From CAZSNT01 sp964607765 (lineage in GTDB: Bacteria; Verrucomicrobiota; Lentisphaeria; Oligosphaerales; JABHEG01): a stretch of DNA of 57,728 bases. The stretch covers positions 1-57,728 of the forward strand of contig CAZSNT010000045.1 of NCBI GenBank assembly GCA_964607765.1, written 5' to 3'. Below, one piece after another: positions 31,153 to 39,137 of this stretch. Position 1 is the first letter of the stretch, and each line of letters starts with the position of its first letter. A model generated the notes under the pieces. The model was not told the DNA's origin. It saw only the letters and a list, made by a program, of their open reading frames with translations, and did not search any database. The translations under genes and the position numbers were made by a program.

Positions 31153-33027
31153 ATGCAGCAGTCATTTGACTGGAAAAGCCAATACGCCAGTCTGATCGCG
31201 CCGGCCACAGAGGCCATGAAAGCAATCAAGCCGGGAGACAGCATTTTCGTAGGCACGGGATGCGGCCAGCCGCAGCACCTTGTCAATGTGCTCGTGAAGC
31301 GGTCAAACCACATCTATGACGCGCACATCATCCACATGCTGACCATGGGCACGGCCCCATATGCCTCGGAGAGCTTCCGTGAGAAGTTCAAGACAAACAG
31401 CTTCTTCATTGCGGACAACGTCCGGGACGCCATTGCACAGGGGCTCGGCGACTACACGCCGATGTTTCTCTCCGACATTCCGCGCGAGTTCGAGTCGGGC
31501 CGCGTCCCGCTGGACGTCGCGCTGATCTCGGTCACGCCGCCCGATGTCAACGGCCTGTGCAGCCTGAGCGTGTCGGTGGACATCGTCAAGAGCGCCGCGG
31601 CGAGCGCCAAATACGTCATTGCGCAGGTGAACGAATCCATGCCTCGCACCTTGGGCGACAGCTTCATTCACGTCAACTCCATCGATGTGCTGGTGCCGCA
31701 CAGCGAGGCCGTTATCGAGGTCGAGCCGCCCGTGCTCGATGACGCGCTGCGCAGGATCGGGCAGAACATTGCGCGGCTGGTCGAGGACGGCAGCACCATC
31801 GAGTGCGGGATTGGCCGGATTCCCCAGGCATTGGCCGAGTCACTGCGCGACAAGAAGGAGTTGGGCGTGCACACCGAGATGTTCGGTGACTGGATCATCG
31901 ACCTGATCGAGTGCGGCGCCATCACCTGCTCGAAGAAGACGATCAACCGCGGCAAAGTCCTGGCCAGTTTCTGCATGGGCTCGCAGCGCCTTTACGATTA
32001 CATCGACAACAACCCGTTCTTCGAATTCCACCCCACCGAGTACGTCAATGACCCGTTTGTCATCAGTCAGCATGACAAGATGGTCGGCATCAACGTGGGA
32101 CTGGAAATCGACCTCACCGGGCAGGTGTGCTCAGACTCGCTCGGCTACCGGTTCTACAGCGGCATCGGGGGACAGGTGGACTTCATTCGCGGCAGCGCCC
32201 GCAGTCGGGGCGGCAAGGCGATCATCGCCATGCCCTCTACAGCAAAGGACGACACAGTCTCGCGGATTGTCGCCAAACTCACCGAGGGTTCGGGCGTGGT
32301 GACAACGCGGGGCGACGTGCACTACGTCGTGACCGAATTCGGCATCGCGTATCTGCACGGCAAGAGCATCCGCGAACGCGCCCTGGCCCTGATCAACATC
32401 GCGCATCCGAAGTTCCGCAATGACCTGATCCAAGCGGCCAAAGCACAAGGCTACGTGCAGGAGGATCAGATCGAGCTGGCTTGGGAACAGGTACGCTACC
32501 CGGAGGAACTGGAGCACTTCGACACGTTGCGGCATGGTACCGAGATCTTCTTCCGCCCCGTCAGACCCACCGACGAGGCCGCCTTGTCCGAAATGCTCTA
32601 CTCGCTCAGCCCCACATCGGTGCGCAAACGCTACTTCACCCATACCAAGACGTTCCCGCACCGCGATGTTCAGAAGCTGGCCAACATCGACTACCGCCAG
32701 GATCTGGCCATTGTCGGCTGTGTCCCCGGCCCGTCCGGTGAGGACATTGTGGCCATCGCCCAGTACTTCCTGGACCCCAAGACGCAGGTCGCCGAGGTCG
32801 CCTTCATCGTGCAGGATGAGTGGCAGGACAAGGGCATGGGCACGTTGCTGCTGGACTACATTACGCGCATCGCGATCCAGCGCGGAGTGAAGACGTTCTA
32901 CGCCACCGTGCTCCCGGTCAACAAGGCCATGCTGGCGCTCTTCCACAACAGCGGCTACAGCATTCGAACAGAGTTCGACGGTGAAGCCTACACCATTGTC
33001 TATGATCTAGTTAAGCAGGACGATTGA
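31153..33027 (+). CDS. Acetyl-CoA hydrolase/CoA-transferase fused to GNAT acetyltransferase
   Basis: This 624-residue protein has an acetyl-CoA hydrolase/transferase N-domain (about 1-200) and C-domain (about 250-435). The N-domain has GTGCGQPQHLV; a catalytic Glu for CoA transfer is expected in the middle of the C-domain (VTEFGIAYLHG, about 393). The last 150 residues are a GNAT acetyltransferase (about 470-620), where VQDEWQDKGMGTLLLDY supplies the acetyl-CoA-binding Q/R-x-x-G-x-G/A loop. Such fusions occur in some bacteria. The GNAT domain could acetylate proteins using the acetyl-CoA made by the neighbouring enzymes. The start is ATG 31153. Confidence 0.85.
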   Translation: MQQSFDWKSQYASLIAPATEAMKAIKPGDSIFVGTGCGQPQHLVNVLVKRSNHIYDAHIIHMLTMGTAPYASESFREKFKTNSFFIADNVRDAIAQGLGDYTPMFLSDIPREFESGRVPLDVALISVTPPDVNGLCSLSVSVDIVKSAAASAKYVIAQVNESMPRTLGDSFIHVNSIDVLVPHSEAVIEVEPPVLDDALRRIGQNIARLVEDGSTIECGIGRIPQALAESLRDKKELGVHTEMFGDWIIDLIECGAITCSKKTINRGKVLASFCMGSQRLYDYIDNNPFFEFHPTEYVNDPFVISQHDKMVGINVGLEIDLTGQVCSDSLGYRFYSGIGGQVDFIRGSARSRGGKAIIAMPSTAKDDTVSRIVAKLTEGSGVVTTRGDVHYVVTEFGIAYLHGKSIRERALALINIAHPKFRNDLIQAAKAQGYVQEDQIELAWEQVRYPEELEHFDTLRHGTEIFFRPVRPTDEAALSEMLYSLSPTSVRKRYFTHTKTFPHRDVQKLANIDYRQDLAIVGCVPGPSGEDIVAIAQYFLDPKTQVAEVAFIVQDEWQDKGMGTLLLDYITRIAIQRGVKTFYATVLPVNKAMLALFHNSGYSIRTEFDGEAYTIVYDLVKQDD

Positions 33028-33037
33028 CCAGCCAATC

Positions 33038-34174
33038 ATGCTCGCAGGCAAGCACGTTTTCATGTATTCACCGGCGTTCGAACAGTACGCCTATCCGCCG
33101 GACTGCCCGTTCACTACGCAACGAGCGGGAGAGGTCAGACGGACACTGCTCTCCATGGGCTTGCTCTCGGGCAGCGATCGGCAGGAGGTCGAGCCCACGC
33201 CCGTGGCCCGGCCCGTGCTCGAGCGGTTCCATCAGCCCGCCTACCTGGAAGCCTTGATCCGAGCCAGCCGATGCGAACTCTCCGTCGACGCGCTGCACAT
33301 GGGCATCGGAACACCCGACTGCCCCGTGTTCGACGGGATGTTCGACTACGCGAGCCTGGCAGTGGGCGCCAGCGTGGACGCGGCGCGCATGCTCATCGAC
33401 GGCGAGGCCGTCGCAGTGTTCAATCCCTCGGGCGGCTACCACCACGCGTTCCCCGACCGCGCGGCGGGCTTCTGTTTCCTCAACGACGTCGTGCTCGCCT
33501 GCCTGGCGCTGACAGATGCCGGCAAACGGGTGCTCTTCCTCGATGTGGACGTGCACCACTGCGACGGCGTGCAGGCCGCATTCTACGAGCGCAGTGACGT
33601 GCTGACCATCTCCCTGCACGAGACCGGAGCAAGCCTGTTCCCGGGCACAGGCTTCGAGAACGAGATCGGACACGGCGAAGGGGCGGGCTACAGCGTCAAT
33701 GTCCCGCTGCCCGAAGGCACGCACGACGACGCGTACCTGCGTGCCTTTGACAGCATTGTCCCCCCCCTCGCCAGAGCCTACGCGCCGGACGTCATTGTGG
33801 CCGAGTTCGGCGCCGACGCACTGGCCGGGGACCCGCTTGCCCATCTCGAACTGACCAACAACGTCTACGCCGACATCGCGGCAAGACTGCTCGCTCTGGA
33901 CCGGCCGATCCTCGCCACCGGCGGCGGCGGATACCACGTGGAGAACACCGTCAGGGCGTGGTCGCTGCTCTGGGCAGTGCTCTGCGGTGACGACCGCCAC
34001 GACGACATGATGCTCGGCATCGGCGGCGTCATGCTCGAGAGCACGGACTGGCTGGGGGGGCTCCGCGACCGCGTCCTGGCCCCCCACGGCGAGCTCTGCG
34101 CCGCGGTGGATGATGCCGTGGACAGCACAGTCGAGAAGCTGCGCACTTCCGTCTTCCCCGTCCACGGCCTATGA
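33038..34174 (+). CDS. Histone-deacetylase family protein (AcuC-like)
   Basis: This 378-residue zinc-dependent deacetylase has the paired catalytic His of GGYHHAF (about 133), the zinc ligands of DVDVHHCDGVQ (about 172) and of GADALAGDP (about 257), and the catalytic Tyr of GGGGYHVENT (about 293). All catalytic residues known from class I HDACs are present. AcuC proteins deacetylate acetyl-CoA synthetase and switch it on. Its position directly after a GNAT-fused CoA-transferase and an acetyl-CoA synthetase gene supports reversible lysine acetylation as the local control. An acetylpolyamine hydrolase is the alternative. The ribosome binding site is weak; the ATG lies 11 bases after the previous stop. 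Confidence 0.88.
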   Translation: MLAGKHVFMYSPAFEQYAYPPDCPFTTQRAGEVRRTLLSMGLLSGSDRQEVEPTPVARPVLERFHQPAYLEALIRASRCELSVDALHMGIGTPDCPVFDGMFDYASLAVGASVDAARMLIDGEAVAVFNPSGGYHHAFPDRAAGFCFLNDVVLACLALTDAGKRVLFLDVDVHHCDGVQAAFYERSDVLTISLHETGASLFPGTGFENEIGHGEGAGYSVNVPLPEGTHDDAYLRAFDSIVPPLARAYAPDVIVAEFGADALAGDPLAHLELTNNVYADIAARLLALDRPILATGGGGYHVENTVRAWSLLWAVLCGDDRHDDMMLGIGGVMLESTDWLGGLRDRVLAPHGELCAAVDDAVDSTVEKLRTSVFPVHGL

Positions 34175-34199
34175 CCTGCCAGCAGAGCGCGGAACCGGC

Positions 34200-35108
34200 A
34201 TGAAACAAGCACTGACAATCCTGGGCCTGCTCCTCGCCGCCAACCCTCTGTCGGCCGGCTCGAGTCGGGAGACACCGGTCACAACCACACGCCTCAAACA
34301 CGTCATCACGCAGTTGCGGCCGTTGCATCAGACGATCAGCCCGCCCGGCCCCATGGACTGGCTGGCACAGCACGATGAACCAGGCGAGACCTTTGCCCAG
34401 TACCTGAGAAGCCGGCCGGTCACGCCGCGAGGCAAACGCAACGTCCTCTACATCCAGCCGATCGGTGCGTTCTCGACGACACAACAGAGGATCGTGAAGC
34501 TCACGGTCGATTACCTGGCACGGTTCTTCAACCTGGAAGTGAAGACGAACAGATCTGTTCCGCTGGCTGCCATCCCCGACAGATCCCGACGCATCCACCC
34601 CGAATGGGGGGACAAGCAGATCCTGACGACCTACGTGCTCGACAACGTGCTCAAGCCCAGGCTCCCAAGGGACGCGGCCGCAATGATCGCCCTCACTGCG
34701 TCGGATCTCTGGCCGGGCAGAGGCTGGAACTTCGTGTTCGGCTCGGCGTCCATCCGCGAGCGGGTCGCTGTCTGGTCCATCTACCGCAACGGCGATCCGG
34801 ACAAAGACGACGAGAGCTTCAAGCTGTGCCTGATGCGCACAATCAAGACCGCTGCGCACGAAACCTGCCACATGTTCTCCATGCGCCACTGCACGGCCTA
34901 CGAATGCTGCATGTGCGGCAGCAACCACAGGGGCGAGTCGGACCGACGCCCCCTCTACCTCTGCCCCGAATGCACCGCCAAGCTCTGCTGGGCCACTCAG
35001 ACCGACCCCGTGTCACGCTACAAGCGGCTTGTGGAGTTCTGCGCCCAGAACGGCTTCGAGAAGGAAAGGACCTTCCTCGAGAAGTCCATCCGCCGGCTTG
35101 AGGAGTAG
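34200..35108 (+). CDS. Exported archaemetzincin-type zinc protease (M54)
   Basis: This 302-residue protein begins with a signal peptide (about 1-20, LTILGLLLAANPLSAG) and carries the extended archaemetzincin signature HETCHMFSMRHC (about 221) with a Met-turn-like CCMCGSN segment. A CPEC pair completes the second, four-Cys zinc site (about 259). Archaemetzincins normally keep HExxHxxGxxHC; here Ser replaces the Gly. It is likely a zinc metallopeptidase acting outside the cytoplasm. The start is the ATG at 34200, before the signal peptide. It lies 25 bases after the deacetylase gene and may belong to the same operon, although a functional link is not obvious. Confidence 0.8.
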   Translation: MKQALTILGLLLAANPLSAGSSRETPVTTTRLKHVITQLRPLHQTISPPGPMDWLAQHDEPGETFAQYLRSRPVTPRGKRNVLYIQPIGAFSTTQQRIVKLTVDYLARFFNLEVKTNRSVPLAAIPDRSRRIHPEWGDKQILTTYVLDNVLKPRLPRDAAAMIALTASDLWPGRGWNFVFGSASIRERVAVWSIYRNGDPDKDDESFKLCLMRTIKTAAHETCHMFSMRHCTAYECCMCGSNHRGESDRRPLYLCPECTAKLCWATQTDPVSRYKRLVEFCAQNGFEKERTFLEKSIRRLEE

Positions 35109-35181
35109 GTCAGCGCGGAGCAAGGCAGGCGGAAACGGAGCGAGGGAGGGTGCCTGATCCCCAACAGGACGTACTCCCTGG

Positions 35182-35793
35182 CGACATCCTGACCCACTCC
35201 AGGGCCGCTACCATTACCATCGACTTCACCCCCTGTCGCTCTATGAACTGAGTCCCAATCCGAGCCGATCGGGCCTCGAGCAACTGCTGCAGTCCGGGGG
35301 CTTCCCGGAGCCGTTTCTGAAAGCAAACATGCGGCACTGGAAACGCTGGCAGCGGGAGCGGCGAGCCCGGGTGATTCAGGACGACCTCGTGAATCTCGAA
35401 CGCGTCAAGGAGATTTCGCAGCTGGACCTGTTGGCCAGTGTACTGCCTGACCGAGTCGGATCCCCTCTCTCCATCAACAATCTCAGAGAGGATCTGCCAG
35501 TCGCCTTCGAGACGGCCGACCGATGGGTGACCATCTTGGAGAACCTGTACGTCTGTTTTGACTCCCGCGGCCGCGAACTTGATTTCGTGGTCGTGCGGAA
35601 TGGCCGACCGGAGTTTGCCGTGGAATGCAAAACGGGCGACGGTGATCTGAGCAGAAACGTCTCGTATTTCGCGGAGCGGACGAACATCCCTCTGTTCTAC
35701 CAAGTTCATCTTGGCGAGAGGGACTACGAACTGGCGCGTTCCCGAGCGCGAGTTCTGCCCTTCACCACGTTGGCGGCCCTGCTCACCGTGTAG
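35182..35793 (+). pseudogene. Decayed DUF4143-type ATPase, C-terminal part only
   Basis: An open frame from about 35182 encodes GRYHYHRLHPLSLYELSP, a GGFPEPFL segment and MRHWKRWQRERRARVIQDDL, followed by a nuclease-like ending (DFVVVRNGRPEFAVECKTGDG). These are middle and C-terminal pieces of the AAA ATPase plus DUF4143 family. The N-terminal Walker A and B half is missing, and no start codon with a ribosome binding site fits before it. The only ATG-started stretch is 35329-35793 (154 residues). It is an N-terminally truncated relic, 181 bases before an intact relative. Confidence 0.7.
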
Positions 35794-35940
35794 CTCGGTC
35801 TTTCCAGAAGTCCGGGAGATGGTGCAGGGCGAGTTGTGAGACGCCGCTGTCAACACACTCGGTCGGCTCGAACCCGGAGATGAACCCGCCTTTGTGGAAC
35901 TCGACGTTGTGAACACCACGCTCTTCGGGGCCAGCCACCC

Positions 35941-35974
35941 TTGCATTTTGGCCCGTTCGTGCTAAAGTACAATC
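35941..35974 (+). promoter_or_regulatory. Promoter for a near-leaderless transcript
   Basis: TTGCAT (35941-35946) is followed after 16 bases by TAAAGT (35963-35968), and TGC directly before it makes an extended -10 (TGCTAAAGT). Transcription would begin about at the ATG at 35975, giving a leaderless or nearly leaderless mRNA. An alternative -10, TACAAT (35968-35973), has a poor 21-base spacer. No Shine-Dalgarno precedes the ATG. Confidence 0.45.
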
Positions 35975-37336
35975 ATGCAACGACGCCAAATGGACTATCT
36001 GAGAGAGTGGAAGCTCCGCTCAAACCGGAAGCCACTGGTGGTGAGAGGCGCTCGGCAGGTTGGCAAGACCTGTCTTGTGCGCGACTTCGCGGCGCAGTAC
36101 TTCGACCACTTCATCGAGGTGAACTTCGACGAAACGCCGGACAAGGAGGCCCTCTTTTCGCCAACAGATATCGACACGGTTCTCGCTTATCTCTCGGCAG
36201 ATTCCAGTGTCCCCGTGGTCTCTGGGGCGACACTCCTGTTCCTTGATGAGATTCAACGCGTACCGAAGCTCCTGGGCAAACTGCGGTATTTCTATGAGAA
36301 GCGTCCGGATGTCCACGTTATCGCAGCCGGATCCTTGCTCGACTTTGCCTTGGCCGAGCATGAGTTCTCAATGCCGGTCGGGCGCATTGAGTATCTGTTC
36401 ATGGGGCCAATGGACTTCCCCGAGTTCCTTCTTGCCAACGATCAGAAGGGGCTCATTGAGCTGCTGCACAGCTACACTGTGGGCGATGAGTTCCCGCTGC
36501 CATTCCATGGAAAGCTCCAAGAATGGACTCGGGCATACATGGCGGTAGGAGGAATGCCGGCGGCCGTTTGGGAGTATGCTGTGAACCACAGCCTCGAGCA
36601 AGCACAGCAGGAACTCTCGTCGATCATGCAGACCTTCCGCGACGACTTTGCGAAGTACCGCAAACGGGTTCATGCCGGACGGTTGCGACTGGTCTTGGAG
36701 AGACTGCCCCATCTGGTGGGCGCCAGGCTGAAGTACGTGAACGTGAGCAGGGACGAGCGTGCCAGGGACGTTGCCGAAGCGATTCAGATGCTGGAGATGG
36801 CGCAGCTCGCGTATCGAGTTCACCACAGCTCCGGAAATGCGCTGCCGCTGCGAAGCGAGAAGAAGGAGCGGGACTTCAAACCCCTGTTCCTGGACGTGGG
36901 CCTGATGCTGCGAACTCTCCATCTGACGATTGCCGACTTGGTTCGGGACCATACGTTGATCGCCAATCGGGGCAGCATTGCCGAGCAACTCATCGGCCAG
37001 CAACTCCTCTACCTGGGAAAACCCTATGAAGAGCCCGAGCTCTACTACTGGAACCGCCCGCAACGGAGTTCGTCGGCAGAGGTGGACTACCTCATTCCTC
37101 TGGGGGGGGAGGTGCTGCCGGTAGAGGTCAAAGCCGGCACCACTGGCAGCCTCAAGTCGCTGCATGTCTTTGCCGCGGAAAAGGACGCACATCTCGCCCT
37201 GCGCTTCAATCTCGACCAGCCAACTGTGACCGACGTCCAGGCCAACACCCTTGCCGGTCGCCCCACTCGCTTCAAGCTCGTTTCACTCCCCCTCTACATG
37301 GCATCTGAAGCCATTCGACTGTGCGCAGGCGCCTAG
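35975..37336 (+). CDS. AAA ATPase with DUF4143 nuclease-like C-terminus
   Basis: This 453-residue protein has Walker A RGARQVGKT (about 24-32), Walker B LLFLDEIQ (about 87), sensor VIAAGSLLDF (about 112) and a C-terminal DUF4143 domain with SSAEVDYLI and EVKAGTTG (about 370 and 386), which resemble a restriction-endonuclease-like core D...ExK. This family is common in bacteria and archaea, varies between strains, and has no agreed function. The decayed relative just upstream points to repeated gain and loss. It is flanked by gaps without genes, so it is a single-gene unit, probably acquired by transfer. Confidence 0.85.
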   Translation: MQRRQMDYLREWKLRSNRKPLVVRGARQVGKTCLVRDFAAQYFDHFIEVNFDETPDKEALFSPTDIDTVLAYLSADSSVPVVSGATLLFLDEIQRVPKLLGKLRYFYEKRPDVHVIAAGSLLDFALAEHEFSMPVGRIEYLFMGPMDFPEFLLANDQKGLIELLHSYTVGDEFPLPFHGKLQEWTRAYMAVGGMPAAVWEYAVNHSLEQAQQELSSIMQTFRDDFAKYRKRVHAGRLRLVLERLPHLVGARLKYVNVSRDERARDVAEAIQMLEMAQLAYRVHHSSGNALPLRSEKKERDFKPLFLDVGLMLRTLHLTIADLVRDHTLIANRGSIAEQLIGQQLLYLGKPYEEPELYYWNRPQRSSSAEVDYLIPLGGEVLPVEVKAGTTGSLKSLHVFAAEKDAHLALRFNLDQPTVTDVQANTLAGRPTRFKLVSLPLYMASEAIRLCAGA

Positions 37337-37700
37337 CCGCCCTGGAGATCCTCAATGAGTGCAATGCAGGGGACAACGACCGGTAGACACCCCCCCTGTA
37401 CCCAGCGCCCAACGCAACTGCTCGGCCGGGCTGAGCGCAAGGAAACGCCGGATGTGCTGGTCGCGGAGCTCTGCGGACGTCACACGTAGGCCGTTTCCTG
37501 GTGTCGTCCGGAAGTTGGCCCACGTGCGCGAGGGCGCGGACTCGTAAGAGGCCACAACACGCACCGGGCGAGGAGTTAGCCCACGTGAGCGAGGGCGCAA
37601 ACGTGCCCCGAAAGAGCTCGACCCCGGCAGCGCATGGCCGCCGGGGTCGAGGGAAAGCGAACGGCAGCTTGAGGCAGCTGCCGACGTTCACATGTCGCGT
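37337..37700. other. Gap with two direct repeats and a possible tiny ORF
   Basis: These 364 bases lie between the ATPase and the OFA transporter. A near-identical unit, AGTTGGCCCACGTGCGCGAG (from 37513) and AGTTAGCCCACGTGAGCGAG (from 37574), occurs twice about 61 bases apart. On the minus strand 37352-37483 could encode 43 residues beginning with TSAELRDQHIRRF, ending at a run of seven C (plus strand). That could be a small gene truncated by a frameshift, but evidence is thin. Confidence 0.3.
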
Positions 37701-39053
37701 CTACTTCTCCTCGGGAGCGTCCGCCGGAGCTTCGGCTGGAGCGGCCGCGACTTTGACCGGCTTCAGGCAAAGTGCGATCGCCGCGGCGATCAGGCAGGCA
37801 ATACCTGCGATCACGAACGGCGTGGCCCAGGCACCAACGCCGGCGCCTGATGTCTTGGCAGCATCCTTGAAGAGCCCGGCCACCTGGGGCCCGGCGATAC
37901 CGGCCACACCGTAGGCCAGGAACACACAGCTGTAGTTCGGACCGAGGTTCTTCGTGCCGAAGAAGTCAGCCGTGGCCGTGGGGAACAGCGCGAAGTTTCC
38001 GCCGAAGTTGAAGCCGATGATGCACGCGCCCACGATCAGGGTGGCCTGCGAGCCGCCCATTTTCAGGAACACGAGCATCACAATGCCCTGGATCAGGCAC
38101 ATGAGGAAGAGCGCCATTTTCCGGCCGATCTTGTCCGAGACAGTACCCCAGATGATGCGGCCCAGCCCGTTCAGGATGGCGTACCAGGCCATGGCCGTAC
38201 CAGCCATTGCACCGGCGATCTTCGCATCGGCAGCGGCGCCACTGGCTTGCAGCGCGTCAATACCGAACAGGCGGATGCAGTAGATAACCATCAAGCCCGC
38301 GAGCGCGGAACCGATAAACATCGTCAGCAGCATCCAGAACTGCGGAGTCCGCAGCATCTCGGCGCGGTTCAGGTCGACGACGGCCGCGGGACCGCCACCC
38401 TCGGCCGGAGCCGGGGGCTCCCAGCCTTCCGGCTTGTAGCCTTCAGGCGGATCGACCATCACGATCGAGCCGATCAGCACGACCACCAGGAACACGATGC
38501 CGTAGATCACGAAGACGCTCTGCACGCCCGGCAGCCCGAACAGATCCGTGGTGTTCAGCAGGCCGCCGAACCAACTGCCCGCCAGCTTCACCCAAAGCGT
38601 GGCGCCGAAGCCGAAGCCGGCGACGCCGAGCCCGGCAATCATGCCCTTCTTGTCCGGGAACCACTTCACGCCGACCGCAATCGGCACGACGTAGGCGATA
38701 CCGATACCGGCGCCGCCGATCAGGCCGATGCAGACGAACTGCGCCGCAAACGTCTTACCCAGGAAGCCGCCGAGGATGTACCCGATACCGAGGACAATCC
38801 CGCCGAGGGCCGCGGCCTTCCTCGGGTGCTTCTTGGCCCACGGGCCTACCAGGACCATCACAACGGCAAAACTGGCCAGCCCAGCCGAGAACACCCAGGC
38901 TGCCTGCGTGGCGCTGAATTCGTACCCGCCGCCCACAGCCGTGATCTTCTTGGTGAATACACTCCATGCGTAGATCGCGCCAAGGCAAAACTGGATCAGG
39001 ATTGCCCCAACCACGACCATCCAACGGTTCATGACTTTCTGCTCGTCTGCCAT
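37701..39053 (-). CDS. OFA-family MFS transporter (oxalate/formate antiporter type)
   Basis: This 450-residue protein has about 12 transmembrane helices and the MFS half-loop motif (DKIGRKMALFL, about 299). The N-terminal WMVVVGAILIQFCLGAIYAW is the typical OFA beginning. Related transporters exchange or import monocarboxylates such as oxalate, formate, lactate or acetate. It follows the AMP-forming acetyl-CoA synthetase gene on the same strand, 84 bases downstream, so acetate or another short carboxylate is a reasonable guess. The start is ATG 39053, with AGGAGAGGAG upstream. The C-terminus ends in an Ala/Pro-rich tail. Confidence 0.85.
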   Translation of the reverse strand: MADEQKVMNRWMVVVGAILIQFCLGAIYAWSVFTKKITAVGGGYEFSATQAAWVFSAGLASFAVVMVLVGPWAKKHPRKAAALGGIVLGIGYILGGFLGKTFAAQFVCIGLIGGAGIGIAYVVPIAVGVKWFPDKKGMIAGLGVAGFGFGATLWVKLAGSWFGGLLNTTDLFGLPGVQSVFVIYGIVFLVVVLIGSIVMVDPPEGYKPEGWEPPAPAEGGGPAAVVDLNRAEMLRTPQFWMLLTMFIGSALAGLMVIYCIRLFGIDALQASGAAADAKIAGAMAGTAMAWYAILNGLGRIIWGTVSDKIGRKMALFLMCLIQGIVMLVFLKMGGSQATLIVGACIIGFNFGGNFALFPTATADFFGTKNLGPNYSCVFLAYGVAGIAGPQVAGLFKDAAKTSGAGVGAWATPFVIAGIACLIAAAIALCLKPVKVAAAPAEAPADAPEEK

Positions 39054-39137
39054 GAGCTCCTCTCCTTTGTGCAGTGAAGCCGGGTGCACGACAACGCGTG
39101 CACCCGGCCTAACGTATTCGTCACTGTGTATCGGGGA

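Noticed and set aside
37511..37601. Direct repeats as a CRISPR remnant
   Set aside because: Only two copies and no cas gene or leader nearby.
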